DNA from: Alphaproteobacteria bacterium
GTDB lineage: Bacteria > Pseudomonadota > Alphaproteobacteria > Micavibrionales > UBA2020
Direction: 5' to 3'
Assembly: GCA_016794125.1 (NCBI GenBank)
Contig: JAEUKT010000004.1
Location: 685,599 to 749,598 of the forward strand
DNA: 64,000 nt
In this document: positions 19,155 to 27,763 of the stretch, one piece after another
How the letters are laid out: each line of letters opens with the position of its first letter
Numbering within the stretch: the stretch's first letter is position 1
Notes under the pieces: generated by a model
Databases searched by the model: none
Told to the model about the DNA's origin: nothing
Seen by the model: only the letters and a program-made list of their open reading frames with translations
Translations under genes and position numbers: made by a program

Positions 19155-19790
19155 ATGGCAGAGAACCAAGTCATCGTCATCGATCACCCGCTGGTACAGC
19201 ACAAGCTGTCCGTCATGCGCAGCAAGGACACCAACACCAACGACTTCCGCAACCTGATCCGCGAGATCTCCATCCTGATGGGATACGAAATCATGCGCGA
19301 TTTGCCGATGGAGGAGGTGGAGATCGAAACCCCGCTGGAAAAAATGAAATCGAAAATGCTGGCGGGTAAAAAATTGTGCGTCGTGCCGATCCTGCGCGCT
19401 GGCACGGGCTTCCTTGATGGTCTGCTGCAACTGGTGCCGCTGGCGCGCGTCGGCCATATCGGCCTCTACCGCGATCCCGAAACGCTGGTGCCGGTCGAAT
19501 ACTACCTGAAGCTGCCCGATGATATGCCGCAGCGCCGCGTGATCGTGGTCGACCCGATGCTGGCGACCGGCAATTCCGCCATCGCCGCTGTCGAGCGCGT
19601 GAAGGATTCCGATGCGACCGACGTGAAATTCATGTGCCTGATCGCATCGCCCGAAGGGTTGAAGGCGTTCCACGAAGCGCATCCCGATGTGCCGGTTTAT
19701 ACCGCCGCCATCGACCGCGAACTGAACGACCACGGCTATATCCTGCCCGGCATCGGCGATGCGGGCGACCGGATCTTCGGCACGAAGTAA
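19155..19790 (+). CDS. upp: Uracil phosphoribosyltransferase
   Basis: A 211-residue enzyme converting uracil plus PRPP to UMP. The PRPP loop [20 protein letters not shown], the uracil-binding C-terminus [18 protein letters not shown] and the family length (about 208-210) are all present. It lies 24 bases after the URC1-like gene with AAGGACCGG upstream. In this operon it probably supplies UMP (or the ribosylated intermediate) for uracil catabolism as well as salvage. Confidence 0.96.
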   Translation: MAENQVIVIDHPLVQHKLSVMRSKDTNTNDFRNLIREISILMGYEIMRDLPMEEVEIETPLEKMKSKMLAGKKLCVVPILRAGTGFLDGLLQLVPLARVGHIGLYRDPETLVPVEYYLKLPDDMPQRRVIVVDPMLATGNSAIAAVERVKDSDATDVKFMCLIASPEGLKAFHEAHPDVPVYTAAIDRELNDHGYILPGIGDAGDRIFGTK

Positions 19791-20761
19791 TGCGTCAACT
19801 GCCACGGCTGAAAAACCTCCGCGCGGTCATTTTCGACCGCGACGGTACGCTCAACGCATCCGGGCCGGATAGTAATGGCGGCTATGTGCTGGAGCCGGCA
19901 CAGCTGGCCTATCTTCCCGGTGTTGAAACCGTCCTGAAAGACCTGCATGAACGCGGCGTGTTGCTGTTCGTCTTTACGCAGCAGAATTGCGTGACGAAAG
20001 GGTTGATCGACGAGGCGGGGATTGATGCGCTGCACGACATCATGCAGGCGCAAATCTCGCCCGCAGCTTATAAAGGATTCTATTTCAACACGCAGGCCTG
20101 CGCGGGCGATGACTGGAGCAAGCCCGGGCCAGGGATGCTGAATGCCATTTTGGCCGCACATCCCGAACTGAACGCTGCCAACTGCCTTGTCGTGGGCGAT
20201 GCGGTGCGCGATGCGGAATCTGCCGCAGCGGCGGGTCTGCCCTTTGCCTTCGTCGCCAGCGACCAGAAAGACAAAACAGCGGAGGCGCGTAAAGCAGGCC
20301 TGCCGTTTTTCGACAACCTTGCCACGCTGTTCGACGCGCTGGATGCGCCGGTGCCCTATGCGGCATATGTTATCCTTGAATCCTCGCGGGAAAAGCTGCT
20401 GGAGGCGTTTGCACCGAAATATCCCGATGTGGTCGCGCATCACATCACGCATAAATACGACGCGAAAGAAACCGACCTGCCGCCCATGCCGCAACGCGTG
20501 CGTGTGACGGGCTATCACGACAGCGGCGCGATCGAGGTTCTGGTGGCCGAGGTGGATGGTGCGCGGCACCAGAAACGGCAAGGCGATGAACCGCCGCGTT
20601 ATTACCACATCACCCTGTCGCTCGACCGCGCGCAAGGCGTAGAACCCAAAAATTCAAATGATGTACTGCAAAAGATTGTGGCGCAATTCGGTGAGGCGGC
20701 GCTGGATAACCTGCCCGAACCTGTGGCGGTTGCCGTCATGCCGTCATTGCTGATGGATTGA
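19790..20761 (+). CDS. HAD phosphatase fused to a 2H phosphoesterase-like domain
   Basis: A 323-residue protein. Residues 1-185 form a HAD-IIIA phosphatase: FDRDGTLN (D16 nucleophile, D18), FVFTQQN (motif II threonine), KPGPGML (lysine) and GDAVRD (metal ligands). Residues 200-323 contain two HxT motifs, HIT at 218-220 (AHHITHKY) and HIT at 273-275 (YYHITLSLD), spaced as in 2H phosphoesterases / 2'-5' RNA ligase-like enzymes. Its ATG overlaps the upp stop (TAATG), so it belongs to the uracil operon. It could heal RNA ends (3' phosphate, cyclic phosphate) or process a cyclic or phosphorylated intermediate; both are inference. Confidence 0.75.
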   Translation: MRQLPRLKNLRAVIFDRDGTLNASGPDSNGGYVLEPAQLAYLPGVETVLKDLHERGVLLFVFTQQNCVTKGLIDEAGIDALHDIMQAQISPAAYKGFYFNTQACAGDDWSKPGPGMLNAILAAHPELNAANCLVVGDAVRDAESAAAAGLPFAFVASDQKDKTAEARKAGLPFFDNLATLFDALDAPVPYAAYVILESSREKLLEAFAPKYPDVVAHHITHKYDAKETDLPPMPQRVRVTGYHDSGAIEVLVAEVDGARHQKRQGDEPPRYYHITLSLDRAQGVEPKNSNDVLQKIVAQFGEAALDNLPEPVAVAVMPSLLMD

Positions 20762-20763
20762 GG

Positions 20764-21717
20764 TTACGGTTTCATCCCGCCGGCTTTAGCGGCGGGATTT
20801 GGCGCGCTCGGCTTTTTTTCGGCCAGGATCTCCCCGATTTTCTCGAGTGCGGCCATTGCATCTTCCGGTGTCATGGCTCTGCCGCGCGGCGACCCGCCAA
20901 CCGATTCACGCCCGCCCCATGCGCCCAGTTTGGGGAATACGTTCTTTAGTCCGCCGGTGCCGAAGAGCTCCTCGGCTACGCCTTTGTTGGGGCAGGACAG
21001 GCCCATATTTTTATTGTCGCGGTTATAAATCAGCACGACAGGGTTCACCCAGCCGGCGGCCTTGTCCGATGGTTGTTCCTCGACGCGGCCATGCCATGTG
21101 TTAAATCCGAAAACTTCGGAATGGTGGATCAGGCAGACGCCGCCCTTGATGGTGGCTTTGGCAAGGTCCTGTCTGGCGGTCTCGACATTCTTTTCCTCGC
21201 GCGCCTTGGCTTCGGTCAGCCTGTCCTGCAATGCGGGCGGCGGGTTGTCGAGGTTTTCGCTTAAATATTTCCAGCCCATGACGGCATCGACCGCGCCCTG
21301 TTGCGTGCGGTTGGTTTTGCGATGATCTGTGTCCCACAGCGACAGGAACCCGCCATAGGGCAGGCTGAAAAGATCGCGGCCAATCGGGTCGGTGTCCATG
21401 AGTCCGATTGTTTTTCCGAGCGTCACCGTCGCGGCATTGACGGGGATTAGCCCCGCCAGCGCGGCAATCGCAAATGACGCATCGCCATCGCAGGCACCGA
21501 CGACGACAAAGCGCGGATCATGCGCCCGCGCACCGGCATGGTCGCGGATGGCGCGGATGGAAACGGCCTCCAGATGTGATCTGTCTTCATGGTGGTCCAT
21601 CACTAGGTCATCGACGATACTGTGCCCGTTGATCGAACATTCGACAGGGCAGTAGCCTTGCGCCACCAATTCCCGCACGGTCTTTTCATCATTTGATAGA
21701 ATAACTTCCATGACCAT
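20764..21717 (-). CDS. Unknown protein with DHH motif
   Basis: A 317-residue soluble protein. MDHHEDRSH near residue 40 looks like the metal-binding DHH motif of DHH phosphoesterases, and VGACDGDASFAIAALAGL near residue 73 resembles their DxDxxxS motif, but the order is reversed compared with RecJ/NrnA-type enzymes. HHSEVFGFNTWHGR near 198 could supply further ligands. The C-terminus (GRESVGGSPRGRAMTPEDA) has a glycine-rich GGSPRG segment reminiscent of the DHHA1 GGG(H/R) motif. No confident family call. Convergent to the HAD-2H gene with a 2-base gap; ATG 21711 is an alternative start. Confidence 0.6.
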   Translation of the reverse strand: MVMEVILSNDEKTVRELVAQGYCPVECSINGHSIVDDLVMDHHEDRSHLEAVSIRAIRDHAGARAHDPRFVVVGACDGDASFAIAALAGLIPVNAATVTLGKTIGLMDTDPIGRDLFSLPYGGFLSLWDTDHRKTNRTQQGAVDAVMGWKYLSENLDNPPPALQDRLTEAKAREEKNVETARQDLAKATIKGGVCLIHHSEVFGFNTWHGRVEEQPSDKAAGWVNPVVLIYNRDNKNMGLSCPNKGVAEELFGTGGLKNVFPKLGAWGGRESVGGSPRGRAMTPEDAMAALEKIGEILAEKKPSAPNPAAKAGGMKP

Positions 21718-21853
21718 GATTATGCGTCAGTAGGCGTTAAATTATGGCGAATACCCTTAAAGTGCATTGAATTTTCAGGGTAATTTGGCGCATATTTGAC
21801 CAAAACAAAGCGGTACTATAGTATGTAAGGCATCAGAAACAACACAGCAGGTA

Positions 21854-22654
21854 ATGATGTTCGATAACCTCCGGCGCAAGTGGCGCATGAACCGCGAACG
21901 CGATGAACGCAAACAGGCGGTTTACGACACCATCCAGACCGGCAGCGAACAACAGGTGAAAGACGCGGTTCGCGCGTTGTTTCCAAATGATATGGATGAT
22001 GCGGACAAGGGCTGGGCGACCAAGCTGGCGATAGACCGGCAGAACGTGGATATTTTCCGAACACTGATGGGATATATCGACAATCCGAACCAGTTGGTCA
22101 CCTATACCTCCAACAGTTATACCTACAATTTCTCTCCCATCGATTACGCGCTGAACGAACGCCGCACTCATGACATCGCCCTGTTCCTTGCGACCGATCC
22201 GCGCACCGAGATCAAGGGCAAGATGCTGGACGACGCCAAGAAAAACGGCATGCAGGGCGTTGCATCCATGCTGGCCAAGCGCATCGCGGAAATCAGGCGG
22301 GAAGAGGCGGCGCAGCTGGACCGCGAAGCCGCCGGCATCAAAACGCCTGCAGCGCCCGCACCCGCCGAACCCGTGAACGACAGCAACCTGAACCCCGGCG
22401 AAAGCTGGGCGCTGATGTCGAAAACAAGCATCGCGCATGTGACGACCGCCGAAGCGATCGGGCGTAAACTGACCGAGATTTTCAACTTCGAAAGCCGCGA
22501 GCGTGTGCTGATCACCGAAAACCTGAAAACCGGCGCCGAAAACATGGGCAAGCCCGAAGGTTTCGACGCGATTTCCGAAGCCAGCGTGAAGGCAGCCGAA
22601 GTCATGCTGAAACAGCTGACCGCGCAGGCGGCAGGGAAGACGTTTACGCTTTAA
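21854..22654 (+). CDS. Unknown protein, possible ankyrin-like N-terminal half
   Basis: A 266-residue soluble protein. Residues 15-110 have helix pairs with lengths and FSPIDYALNERRTHDIALFL-type spacing that suggest two or three degenerate ankyrin repeats; a charged, Ala/Pro-rich linker follows (about 135-180); the C-terminal 90 residues are helical and unrecognised. No signal peptide or membrane segment. GCAGGTA just before ATG 21854 is a modest ribosome-binding site. It stands alone between divergent and convergent neighbours. Function unknown. Confidence 0.65.
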   Translation: MMFDNLRRKWRMNRERDERKQAVYDTIQTGSEQQVKDAVRALFPNDMDDADKGWATKLAIDRQNVDIFRTLMGYIDNPNQLVTYTSNSYTYNFSPIDYALNERRTHDIALFLATDPRTEIKGKMLDDAKKNGMQGVASMLAKRIAEIRREEAAQLDREAAGIKTPAAPAPAEPVNDSNLNPGESWALMSKTSIAHVTTAEAIGRKLTEIFNFESRERVLITENLKTGAENMGKPEGFDAISEASVKAAEVMLKQLTAQAAGKTFTL

Positions 22655-22668
22655 AGGAACTGCTTAGC

Positions 22669-22694
22669 CCCCTCTCCCGCAAGCGGGAGAGGGG
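22669..22694. terminator. Strong hairpin between convergent genes
   Basis: CCCCTCTCCCGC and GCGGGAGAGGGG form an almost perfect stem between the convergent unknown gene and phaC. No T-run follows on either strand, so it may be a repeat-type palindrome rather than a classical terminator. Confidence 0.45.
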
Positions 22695-22703
22695 ATCAAA
22701 GAG

Positions 22704-23774
22704 TTAGTCGCGTTCGTTCAGCCACTTGCCGATCGATGGCGGCACCAGTGCTTGAGCGCTACCCGACACGTAAATGCCGATATGGCCGCCCTTGAACGAT
22801 ACTTCCTGATAATCGGTCGAGCCGATTGCCTTGCCCATCGGCTTCGACGCGGACGGGGGCACCAGATGGTCGTCGAGCGCATAGACGTTCAGCACGGGGC
22901 AGGTGATGTTTTTCAGGTCGACGATCTCGCCGCCCAGGTCAATACCGCCCTTCAGCAGCTTGTTGTCCTGATAGCAATCCTTGACGAACTGGCGGTAGCA
23001 TTCGCCAGCTTGGTCGGGGCTGTCGAAGATCCATTTTTCCATGGTCATGAAGTTGCAGACCGCTTTCTGGTTGTCGAGGATATCGACCATGTCGATATAT
23101 TTCTGCGCAATCAGGCGGTAGGGCTTCAGGTTAAGGAACGTCCAGTTCATCAGGTCGCCCGGAATGTTGCCCATGCTATCGACCAGCAGGTCGACATCGA
23201 TGTGCTTGATCCACTGGCCCAGCATGTTGTCGGGCGTGTGGAAATCGACCGGCGTGACCATCGTCACAAGGTTTTTGACTTTGTCCTGATGCAGCGAGGT
23301 GTAGCAGAGCGAGAACGCGCCGCCCTGGCAGATGCCCAGCAGGTTGACCTGTTCCGAACCCGCATGTTCGCAAACCGCATCGACGCAACGATCCAGATAG
23401 CCGTTGATGTAATCATCCATCGTCAGGAAGCGGTCGGAGCGGTCGGGATAGCCCCAATCGATCAGGTAGACATCTAGGCCCTGTTCCATGAGACCGCGCA
23501 CGGTGGAGCGGTTTTCCTGCAGGTCGGTCATATAGGGGCGGTTGACAAGCGCGTAGGAAATCAGCATCGGCGTTTTGTTGGTCGCCGCTTTGCCGTTCGG
23601 GTTTTTATAGTGGTACAGCGTCACCTTGTCTTCGGTGTAGATCGCTTCTTTTTCCGTCACGCCGGAGGGCAGGTCGCCCACGCTGCGCAGGTTTTTCATG
23701 CCTTCGGCCAGCTTCGTGTTGAAGTTGGTGATTTCTTTCAGGATCTGGTCGGGTTGCAGTTGAATGGCGGACAT
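22704..23774 (-). CDS. phaC: Class III poly(3-hydroxyalkanoate) synthase catalytic subunit PhaC
   Basis: A 356-residue alpha/beta-hydrolase that polymerises 3-hydroxybutyryl-CoA into PHB at the granule surface. The lipase-like box is GICQGG with catalytic C149; D302 (ALDDHLVPP) and H331 (KGGHIG) complete the triad, the same numbering as the class III enzyme of Allochromatium vinosum. The length marks it as class III, which needs PhaE; phaE lies directly upstream on the same strand with a 2-base gap. RBS GGGAGG 10 bases before ATG. Transcribed away from phaB-phaR. Confidence 0.96.
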   Translation of the reverse strand: MSAIQLQPDQILKEITNFNTKLAEGMKNLRSVGDLPSGVTEKEAIYTEDKVTLYHYKNPNGKAATNKTPMLISYALVNRPYMTDLQENRSTVRGLMEQGLDVYLIDWGYPDRSDRFLTMDDYINGYLDRCVDAVCEHAGSEQVNLLGICQGGAFSLCYTSLHQDKVKNLVTMVTPVDFHTPDNMLGQWIKHIDVDLLVDSMGNIPGDLMNWTFLNLKPYRLIAQKYIDMVDILDNQKAVCNFMTMEKWIFDSPDQAGECYRQFVKDCYQDNKLLKGGIDLGGEIVDLKNITCPVLNVYALDDHLVPPSASKPMGKAIGSTDYQEVSFKGGHIGIYVSGSAQALVPPSIGKWLNERD

Positions 23775-23776
23775 GA

Positions 23777-24901
23777 TTATTTGCCTCCCTTTTTAGCGGG
23801 TTTCTTGGCTTGGCTGGGCGCGCCAGCCGCTTTTGCCTTGGGCGACTTCACGCCGCGGATTTCGTCGATGGCCTTGCGCAGTTCGATATTCTCGCGGCGC
23901 AGTGCGTGCAGGCGCTGGTGCAGGCTGTCGACTTCGGAACGGGTCGGCAGGTTGAACTGGTCGGCGATATCGTCGGTCAGCGTGTTCATCTGGCCCTTGA
24001 ACGCCATCAGCGCGTTCACGACTTCACCATACAGTTTTGTGTATTCGTCCGAGGTCGCGTAGCGCGCATAAACGTCTTCGCAGACATCGACCCATTTCGC
24101 ATAGACTTCTTTGAGCGAGGTGAGGGGGGCGGCATCAGCGGGCGGGTTCGCCACATATTCCTGGAATTTCTGCACAGCCTCGATGCCGACCTGCGCCATG
24201 GCGGCGTTGTATTTGCGGGTCTGCTGTTCGAACTCGTGATACAGCTTGTAGAGCAGGTTCCACGCATCCTGCTTTTCACGGGTATAACCGATGCCGGGCA
24301 GGGAGGCGTAGAAGCCGAAGGGGTCGAAATTCTGGAAGCTGCCTGCGCCCTGCACATTGTTCCACGGCTGCGCCGAGGTCCAGGCGGCGGGGTTGAACCC
24401 TTGGCCCGCGAAGGGGTTACCACCGAAGCCCTGACCGAACTGGCCGAACGGGCCGCCGCTGTTGAAAGCCGATGCCCAGGCGTTGCCGCCCTTCATGAAG
24501 CTTTCCGACACGTTTTTCCACGCATTGGCAGGATCATAGGGCTGGGTGTTGGTTTGCAGCATGCCGAGGAAGAAGGATTGCAGACCCTTCAGCCAGTCAC
24601 CGGTCATGTCGTTCACGGGCTTGTTCTGGCCCGACCATTGCGCGAATTGCTGCTGCATGTCGAGGAACTGCTTGCCAGCCTGTGTGAAGAATTGCTGGTA
24701 CTGACCTGCGCCCGGCAGGGTCGGGGAGAGGTTCTTCTGCCATTCCTGAAAGAAGCCCGCCCACTGGCCCTGCATATCGGTTGCGGCCTTCACCTGCTGG
24801 TCGAAATAGGCGCGCTGGTTCTGGAACCAGTTGTCCCAGTTTTGCGTCGTGCCTTCTTTGGGTGCGTCTGTCGAATTCTGTGCGGATTTGGTGGCGGCCA
24901 T
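23777..24901 (-). CDS. phaE: Class III PHA synthase subunit PhaE
   Basis: A 374-residue partner subunit of PhaC. The N-terminal half is rich in Gln, Trp, Phe and Asn with a glycine/asparagine-rich central part (QPWNNVQGAGSFQNFDPFGF); the C-terminal half is helical, with LPTRSEVDSLHQRLHALRRENIELRKA, a coiled-coil-like stretch conserved in PhaE, and a Lys/Ala-rich tail (KAAGAPSQAKKPAKKGGK). ATG 24901 has CGGAGAT upstream; a start at 24928 is possible but lacks one. First gene of the phaEC operon; its promoter lies in the divergent region with a PhaR-like site. Confidence 0.9.
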   Translation of the reverse strand: MAATKSAQNSTDAPKEGTTQNWDNWFQNQRAYFDQQVKAATDMQGQWAGFFQEWQKNLSPTLPGAGQYQQFFTQAGKQFLDMQQQFAQWSGQNKPVNDMTGDWLKGLQSFFLGMLQTNTQPYDPANAWKNVSESFMKGGNAWASAFNSGGPFGQFGQGFGGNPFAGQGFNPAAWTSAQPWNNVQGAGSFQNFDPFGFYASLPGIGYTREKQDAWNLLYKLYHEFEQQTRKYNAAMAQVGIEAVQKFQEYVANPPADAAPLTSLKEVYAKWVDVCEDVYARYATSDEYTKLYGEVVNALMAFKGQMNTLTDDIADQFNLPTRSEVDSLHQRLHALRRENIELRKAIDEIRGVKSPKAKAAGAPSQAKKPAKKGGK

Positions 24902-24949
24902 GAGTGTAATCTCCGGTTTGATGCCCAATAAAAAATGATCTGGTATCTG

Positions 24950-25057
24950 AGTATATCATAACATGGTGCGCCGCAACAAAAATCCAAGCCCGTGTTTCGG
25001 GAAAACGCGGTTTTATTGGAGAATTCGCTTGCGGGGGTGCAGCAAAAAAGTTATGTT
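24950..25057. promoter_or_regulatory. Divergent phaE / phaB promoters with PhaR-like operator sites
   Basis: On the minus strand TTGTTG (complement of 24974-24979), 18 bases, TATACT (24950-24955) can drive phaEC. On the plus strand TTGCGG (25029-25034), 17 bases, TATGTT (25052-25057) can drive phaB-phaR. TGCGCCGCA (24967-24975) is a TGC-N3-GCA palindrome inside the first promoter's spacer; GGTGCAGCA (25036-25044) lies in the second spacer. Both recur upstream of the phasin gene: ATGGTGCG-CC-GCAACA here (24963-24978) versus ATGGTGCG-GT-GCAGCA at 30621-30636. This matches the known PhaR preference for CTGC-N3-GCAG-like sites. The rest of the 267-base gap shows nothing further. Confidence 0.6.
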
Positions 25058-25168
25058 ATATCCGCTGCCGAGAGACTTTGGGGTCGTTATTTTGCGGCGC
25101 TTGGGCTTTCAGGCAATGAAAGGTTGCTATTGCGGTTTTAATTACTTAATTTCAGGGAGCTTCCACCA

Positions 25169-25987
25169 ATGACCCCGACCACGGCCAATGTCATGAAACA
25201 AGAATCTGCCCAAAAATCCATTCAGAACGACAATCCCCCCGTCGCAGGCACCGTGCCCCGTATCTGCCTTGTCACTGGCGGCACCGGCGGCATCGGCAGC
25301 GTGATCTGCCAGCGCCTTGCCAAGCAGGGCCATGTGGTCGCCACCACCTACAGAAACGAAGAAAAAGCAAAGGCTTGGAAGGCCGAAATGGCCAAGCTGG
25401 GCTATACGTTCCACATTTACAAATGCGATGTCGCCAGCTTTGAAGACACCGGTAAATGCATCAAGGCGATCGTGGCCGATCTGGGCCCCATCACCGTGCT
25501 GGTCAACAATGCCGGCATCACCCGCGACAGCACGCTGCGCAAAATGACGATCGACCAGTGGCGCGACGTGATTTCCAACGATCTCGACAGCGTGTTCAAC
25601 GTGACCCGCCCCGTGCTGGATTACATGCTGGAAAGCAATTTCGGCCGCATTATCAACATCTCCTCGATCAACGGGCAAAAAGGCCAGTTCGGTCAGGCGA
25701 ACTACGCGGCGGCCAAGGCCGGCATGCACGGCTTCACCAAGGCGCTGGCGCAGGAAGTTGCGAAAAAAGGCATCACCGTCAACACGATTTCGCCCGGCTA
25801 TATCGATACCGACATGATTCAGGCGGTGCCTGAAAACGTGCGCCAGAGCATCGTGGCGCAGATCCCCGTCGGCCGCTTCGGCAAACCCGAAGATGTGGCG
25901 CATGTGGTGTCTTTCCTGATGCAGGATGAATCCGGTTTCATCACCGGCGCGAACCTGGCCACCAATGGCGGCCATTTTATGGATTAA
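25169..25987 (+). CDS. phaB: Acetoacetyl-CoA reductase (SDR family)
   Basis: A 272-residue NADPH-dependent short-chain dehydrogenase making (R)-3-hydroxybutyryl-CoA for PHB. It has the TGGTGGIGS cofactor loop, NNAGITRD, the catalytic Ser in NISSINGQKGQFGQ, YxxxK in NYAAAKAG and the C-terminal SGFITGANLATNGG; the INGQKGQFGQANY stretch is specific to PhaB. An N-terminal extension of about 30 residues precedes the Rossmann fold compared with typical 240-residue PhaB, and compared with the second copy at 31118. AGGGAG lies 9 bases upstream. Followed by phaR. Confidence 0.93.
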   Translation: MTPTTANVMKQESAQKSIQNDNPPVAGTVPRICLVTGGTGGIGSVICQRLAKQGHVVATTYRNEEKAKAWKAEMAKLGYTFHIYKCDVASFEDTGKCIKAIVADLGPITVLVNNAGITRDSTLRKMTIDQWRDVISNDLDSVFNVTRPVLDYMLESNFGRIINISSINGQKGQFGQANYAAAKAGMHGFTKALAQEVAKKGITVNTISPGYIDTDMIQAVPENVRQSIVAQIPVGRFGKPEDVAHVVSFLMQDESGFITGANLATNGGHFMD

Positions 25988-26014
25988 TGAGCAAGAAGTA
26001 GAGGAACGGTCAAC

Positions 26015-26506
26015 ATGCGCGTCATCAAGAAATATCCCAATCGCCGTCTCTACGACACCGAGAAAAGCTCGTATATTACGCTTGCCGAAGTGCACAAGAT
26101 CATCAAGTCCGGCAAGGACTTCAAGGTTGTCGATGCCGACAGCGGCGAAGACATCACGCGCTCGATTTTGGTGCAGATCATCATCGATCAGGAAAACGGC
26201 GAGACCCCGATTTTCACGACCGATATGCTGACCAAATTCATCCGCTTCTATGACGATGCGGCGCAGAACCTGTTCGGCGAATTCCTCGAAAAAAACATGC
26301 AGATGTTCACCGAACAGCAGAAGCAGATGATGGGCGGGTTGATCGACAACCCTGTCACCCGCATCGTGCAGGAAACGACCGAACGCAACCTGCTGTTCTG
26401 GCAGGACATGCAGCAGAAATTCCTCGACATCGCGACCAGCGGCATCCGCCCTCCCGCGCCCGAAGCCGAAGACGACGAGCCGAAGTCGAAGAAAAAGCGG
26501 AAGTAA
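26015..26506 (+). CDS. phaR: Polyhydroxyalkanoate synthesis repressor PhaR
   Basis: A 163-residue regulator that binds PHB granules and DNA, repressing phasin and pha genes until granules form. The conserved N-terminal DNA-binding domain starts IKKYPNRRLYDTEKSSYITL, followed by the PHB-accumulation regulator domain (LFGEFLEKNMQMFTEQQKQM) and a charged, lysine-rich tail. It lies 27 bases after phaB and is probably co-transcribed. Candidate operators are seen in the phaE/phaB and phasin promoter regions. Confidence 0.95.
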   Translation: MRVIKKYPNRRLYDTEKSSYITLAEVHKIIKSGKDFKVVDADSGEDITRSILVQIIIDQENGETPIFTTDMLTKFIRFYDDAAQNLFGEFLEKNMQMFTEQQKQMMGGLIDNPVTRIVQETTERNLLFWQDMQQKFLDIATSGIRPPAPEAEDDEPKSKKKRK

Positions 26507-26560
26507 TTTCCTTCTTCAAATCTTTGATTTTTAATAGTCCTTCACACAGGGATATTTGCC

Positions 26561-27688
26561 ATGTTTAAAACTGTAAAGCATATTTCCGATATTCAGCCCG
26601 TCGTCGCGCAGAAAAAAGAGATCAAGTTCTTTCGCCAGCCGAACGGCGTCACGCTTGGCTGCTACCTTTTCATGGATAAAGATACATTCGAGACGCCCGA
26701 GGCGCTCGAATGCCGGGGTATCTGTTTTGGTGAAGATGGCGCAGTTGTTTCCCGCCCGTTACACAAATTTTTCAATGTTGGCGAAAAGGCGTGGCTTGCC
26801 CCTGAGCAGGTCAAGGCAAGAACGGATATCGTCGGCATTTACGAGAAAATAGATGGCTCGATGTTGGCAACATGCTGGGTAAACGGAACGCTGCATTGGC
26901 GTTCCAAGCAGTCATTCGAATCCGAGGTTGTCAAACTGACGCGAAAGTTTCTGGCTGAACCCGATAATGCGCATATTGCCGCTTTCGCCGAAGAAGTTGC
27001 GAAAAGCGGCATGACGGCGATTTTCGAACTCACGCATCCGGAGGCGCGTATCATTGTCGCTCCGGATAAGCCCCGCCTGCGCTTGTTGCATATTCGTGAC
27101 AATATAACGGGGGCGTATGTGCTGCTCGATCCTTCTCATGCCGTTCACGGGATGATTTCCAAATTTGATGTTCCCCGCGTCGCGCGCGTCGAGGGCGCGG
27201 ATGTAGCGGAAATCCTTTCATCCCTGGAGGGCATGAAAGATAAGGAAGGTTACGTTATCCAGTTTGCGAATGGCGACATGGCAAAGATCAAATGCCCTTG
27301 GTATTCGCGACTTCATGACGCGGTCAGTTTCCTACGCGAGCGTGATATTGCATGGCTTGCGCTGGAAAACAGGCTTGACGACGTCAAGGCCGCCTTGATC
27401 GAACTCAAAATCGATCTTTCCAAACTCAATGATGTTGAAACCCGCTTGAAGAATGCCCTCACGTCACTCATTGATGAAATTGAAGTTGCCTACGAAGCCG
27501 ACAAGCATCTGGACCGCAAGGATTTTGCGATCAAGAATAAAGAGCATCCGCTCTTCGGGCTTGTGATGCTGAGATACGCAGGCAAACAGATCGACATCGC
27601 CGATTGGTATGGCCGCAACCGCCTGCGTGACGAGTTCAGTCTCAAGACGCTCGCAGATGACGCGCTGGCGGAAGCGCTGGACGGATAA
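26561..27688 (+). CDS. T4 Rnl1-like RNA ligase
   Basis: A 375-residue protein matching T4 RNA ligase 1 in length and motif order: motif I EKIDGSM with the adenylated lysine K96 (T4: K99), RGICF upstream, IFELTHPEARIIV (motif III/IIIa), EGYVIQF (motif IV) and AKIKCPWY (motif V), then a C-terminal helical domain. It would join 5'-phosphate and 3'-OH RNA ends using ATP, as in tRNA repair after anticodon cleavage. It follows phaR by 54 bases with little sign of its own promoter, and its DNA is less GC-rich than phaR, suggesting acquisition. No polynucleotide kinase or anticodon nuclease gene is adjacent. Confidence 0.9.
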   Translation: MFKTVKHISDIQPVVAQKKEIKFFRQPNGVTLGCYLFMDKDTFETPEALECRGICFGEDGAVVSRPLHKFFNVGEKAWLAPEQVKARTDIVGIYEKIDGSMLATCWVNGTLHWRSKQSFESEVVKLTRKFLAEPDNAHIAAFAEEVAKSGMTAIFELTHPEARIIVAPDKPRLRLLHIRDNITGAYVLLDPSHAVHGMISKFDVPRVARVEGADVAEILSSLEGMKDKEGYVIQFANGDMAKIKCPWYSRLHDAVSFLRERDIAWLALENRLDDVKAALIELKIDLSKLNDVETRLKNALTSLIDEIEVAYEADKHLDRKDFAIKNKEHPLFGLVMLRYAGKQIDIADWYGRNRLRDEFSLKTLADDALAEALDG

Positions 27689-27763
27689 TCTGCCTTACTG
27701 AAAGCGGGGTGTCGGAGTGCCAACCCTGAAATATCAAATCTGTATGAGTTTTTCAAAAACAGC

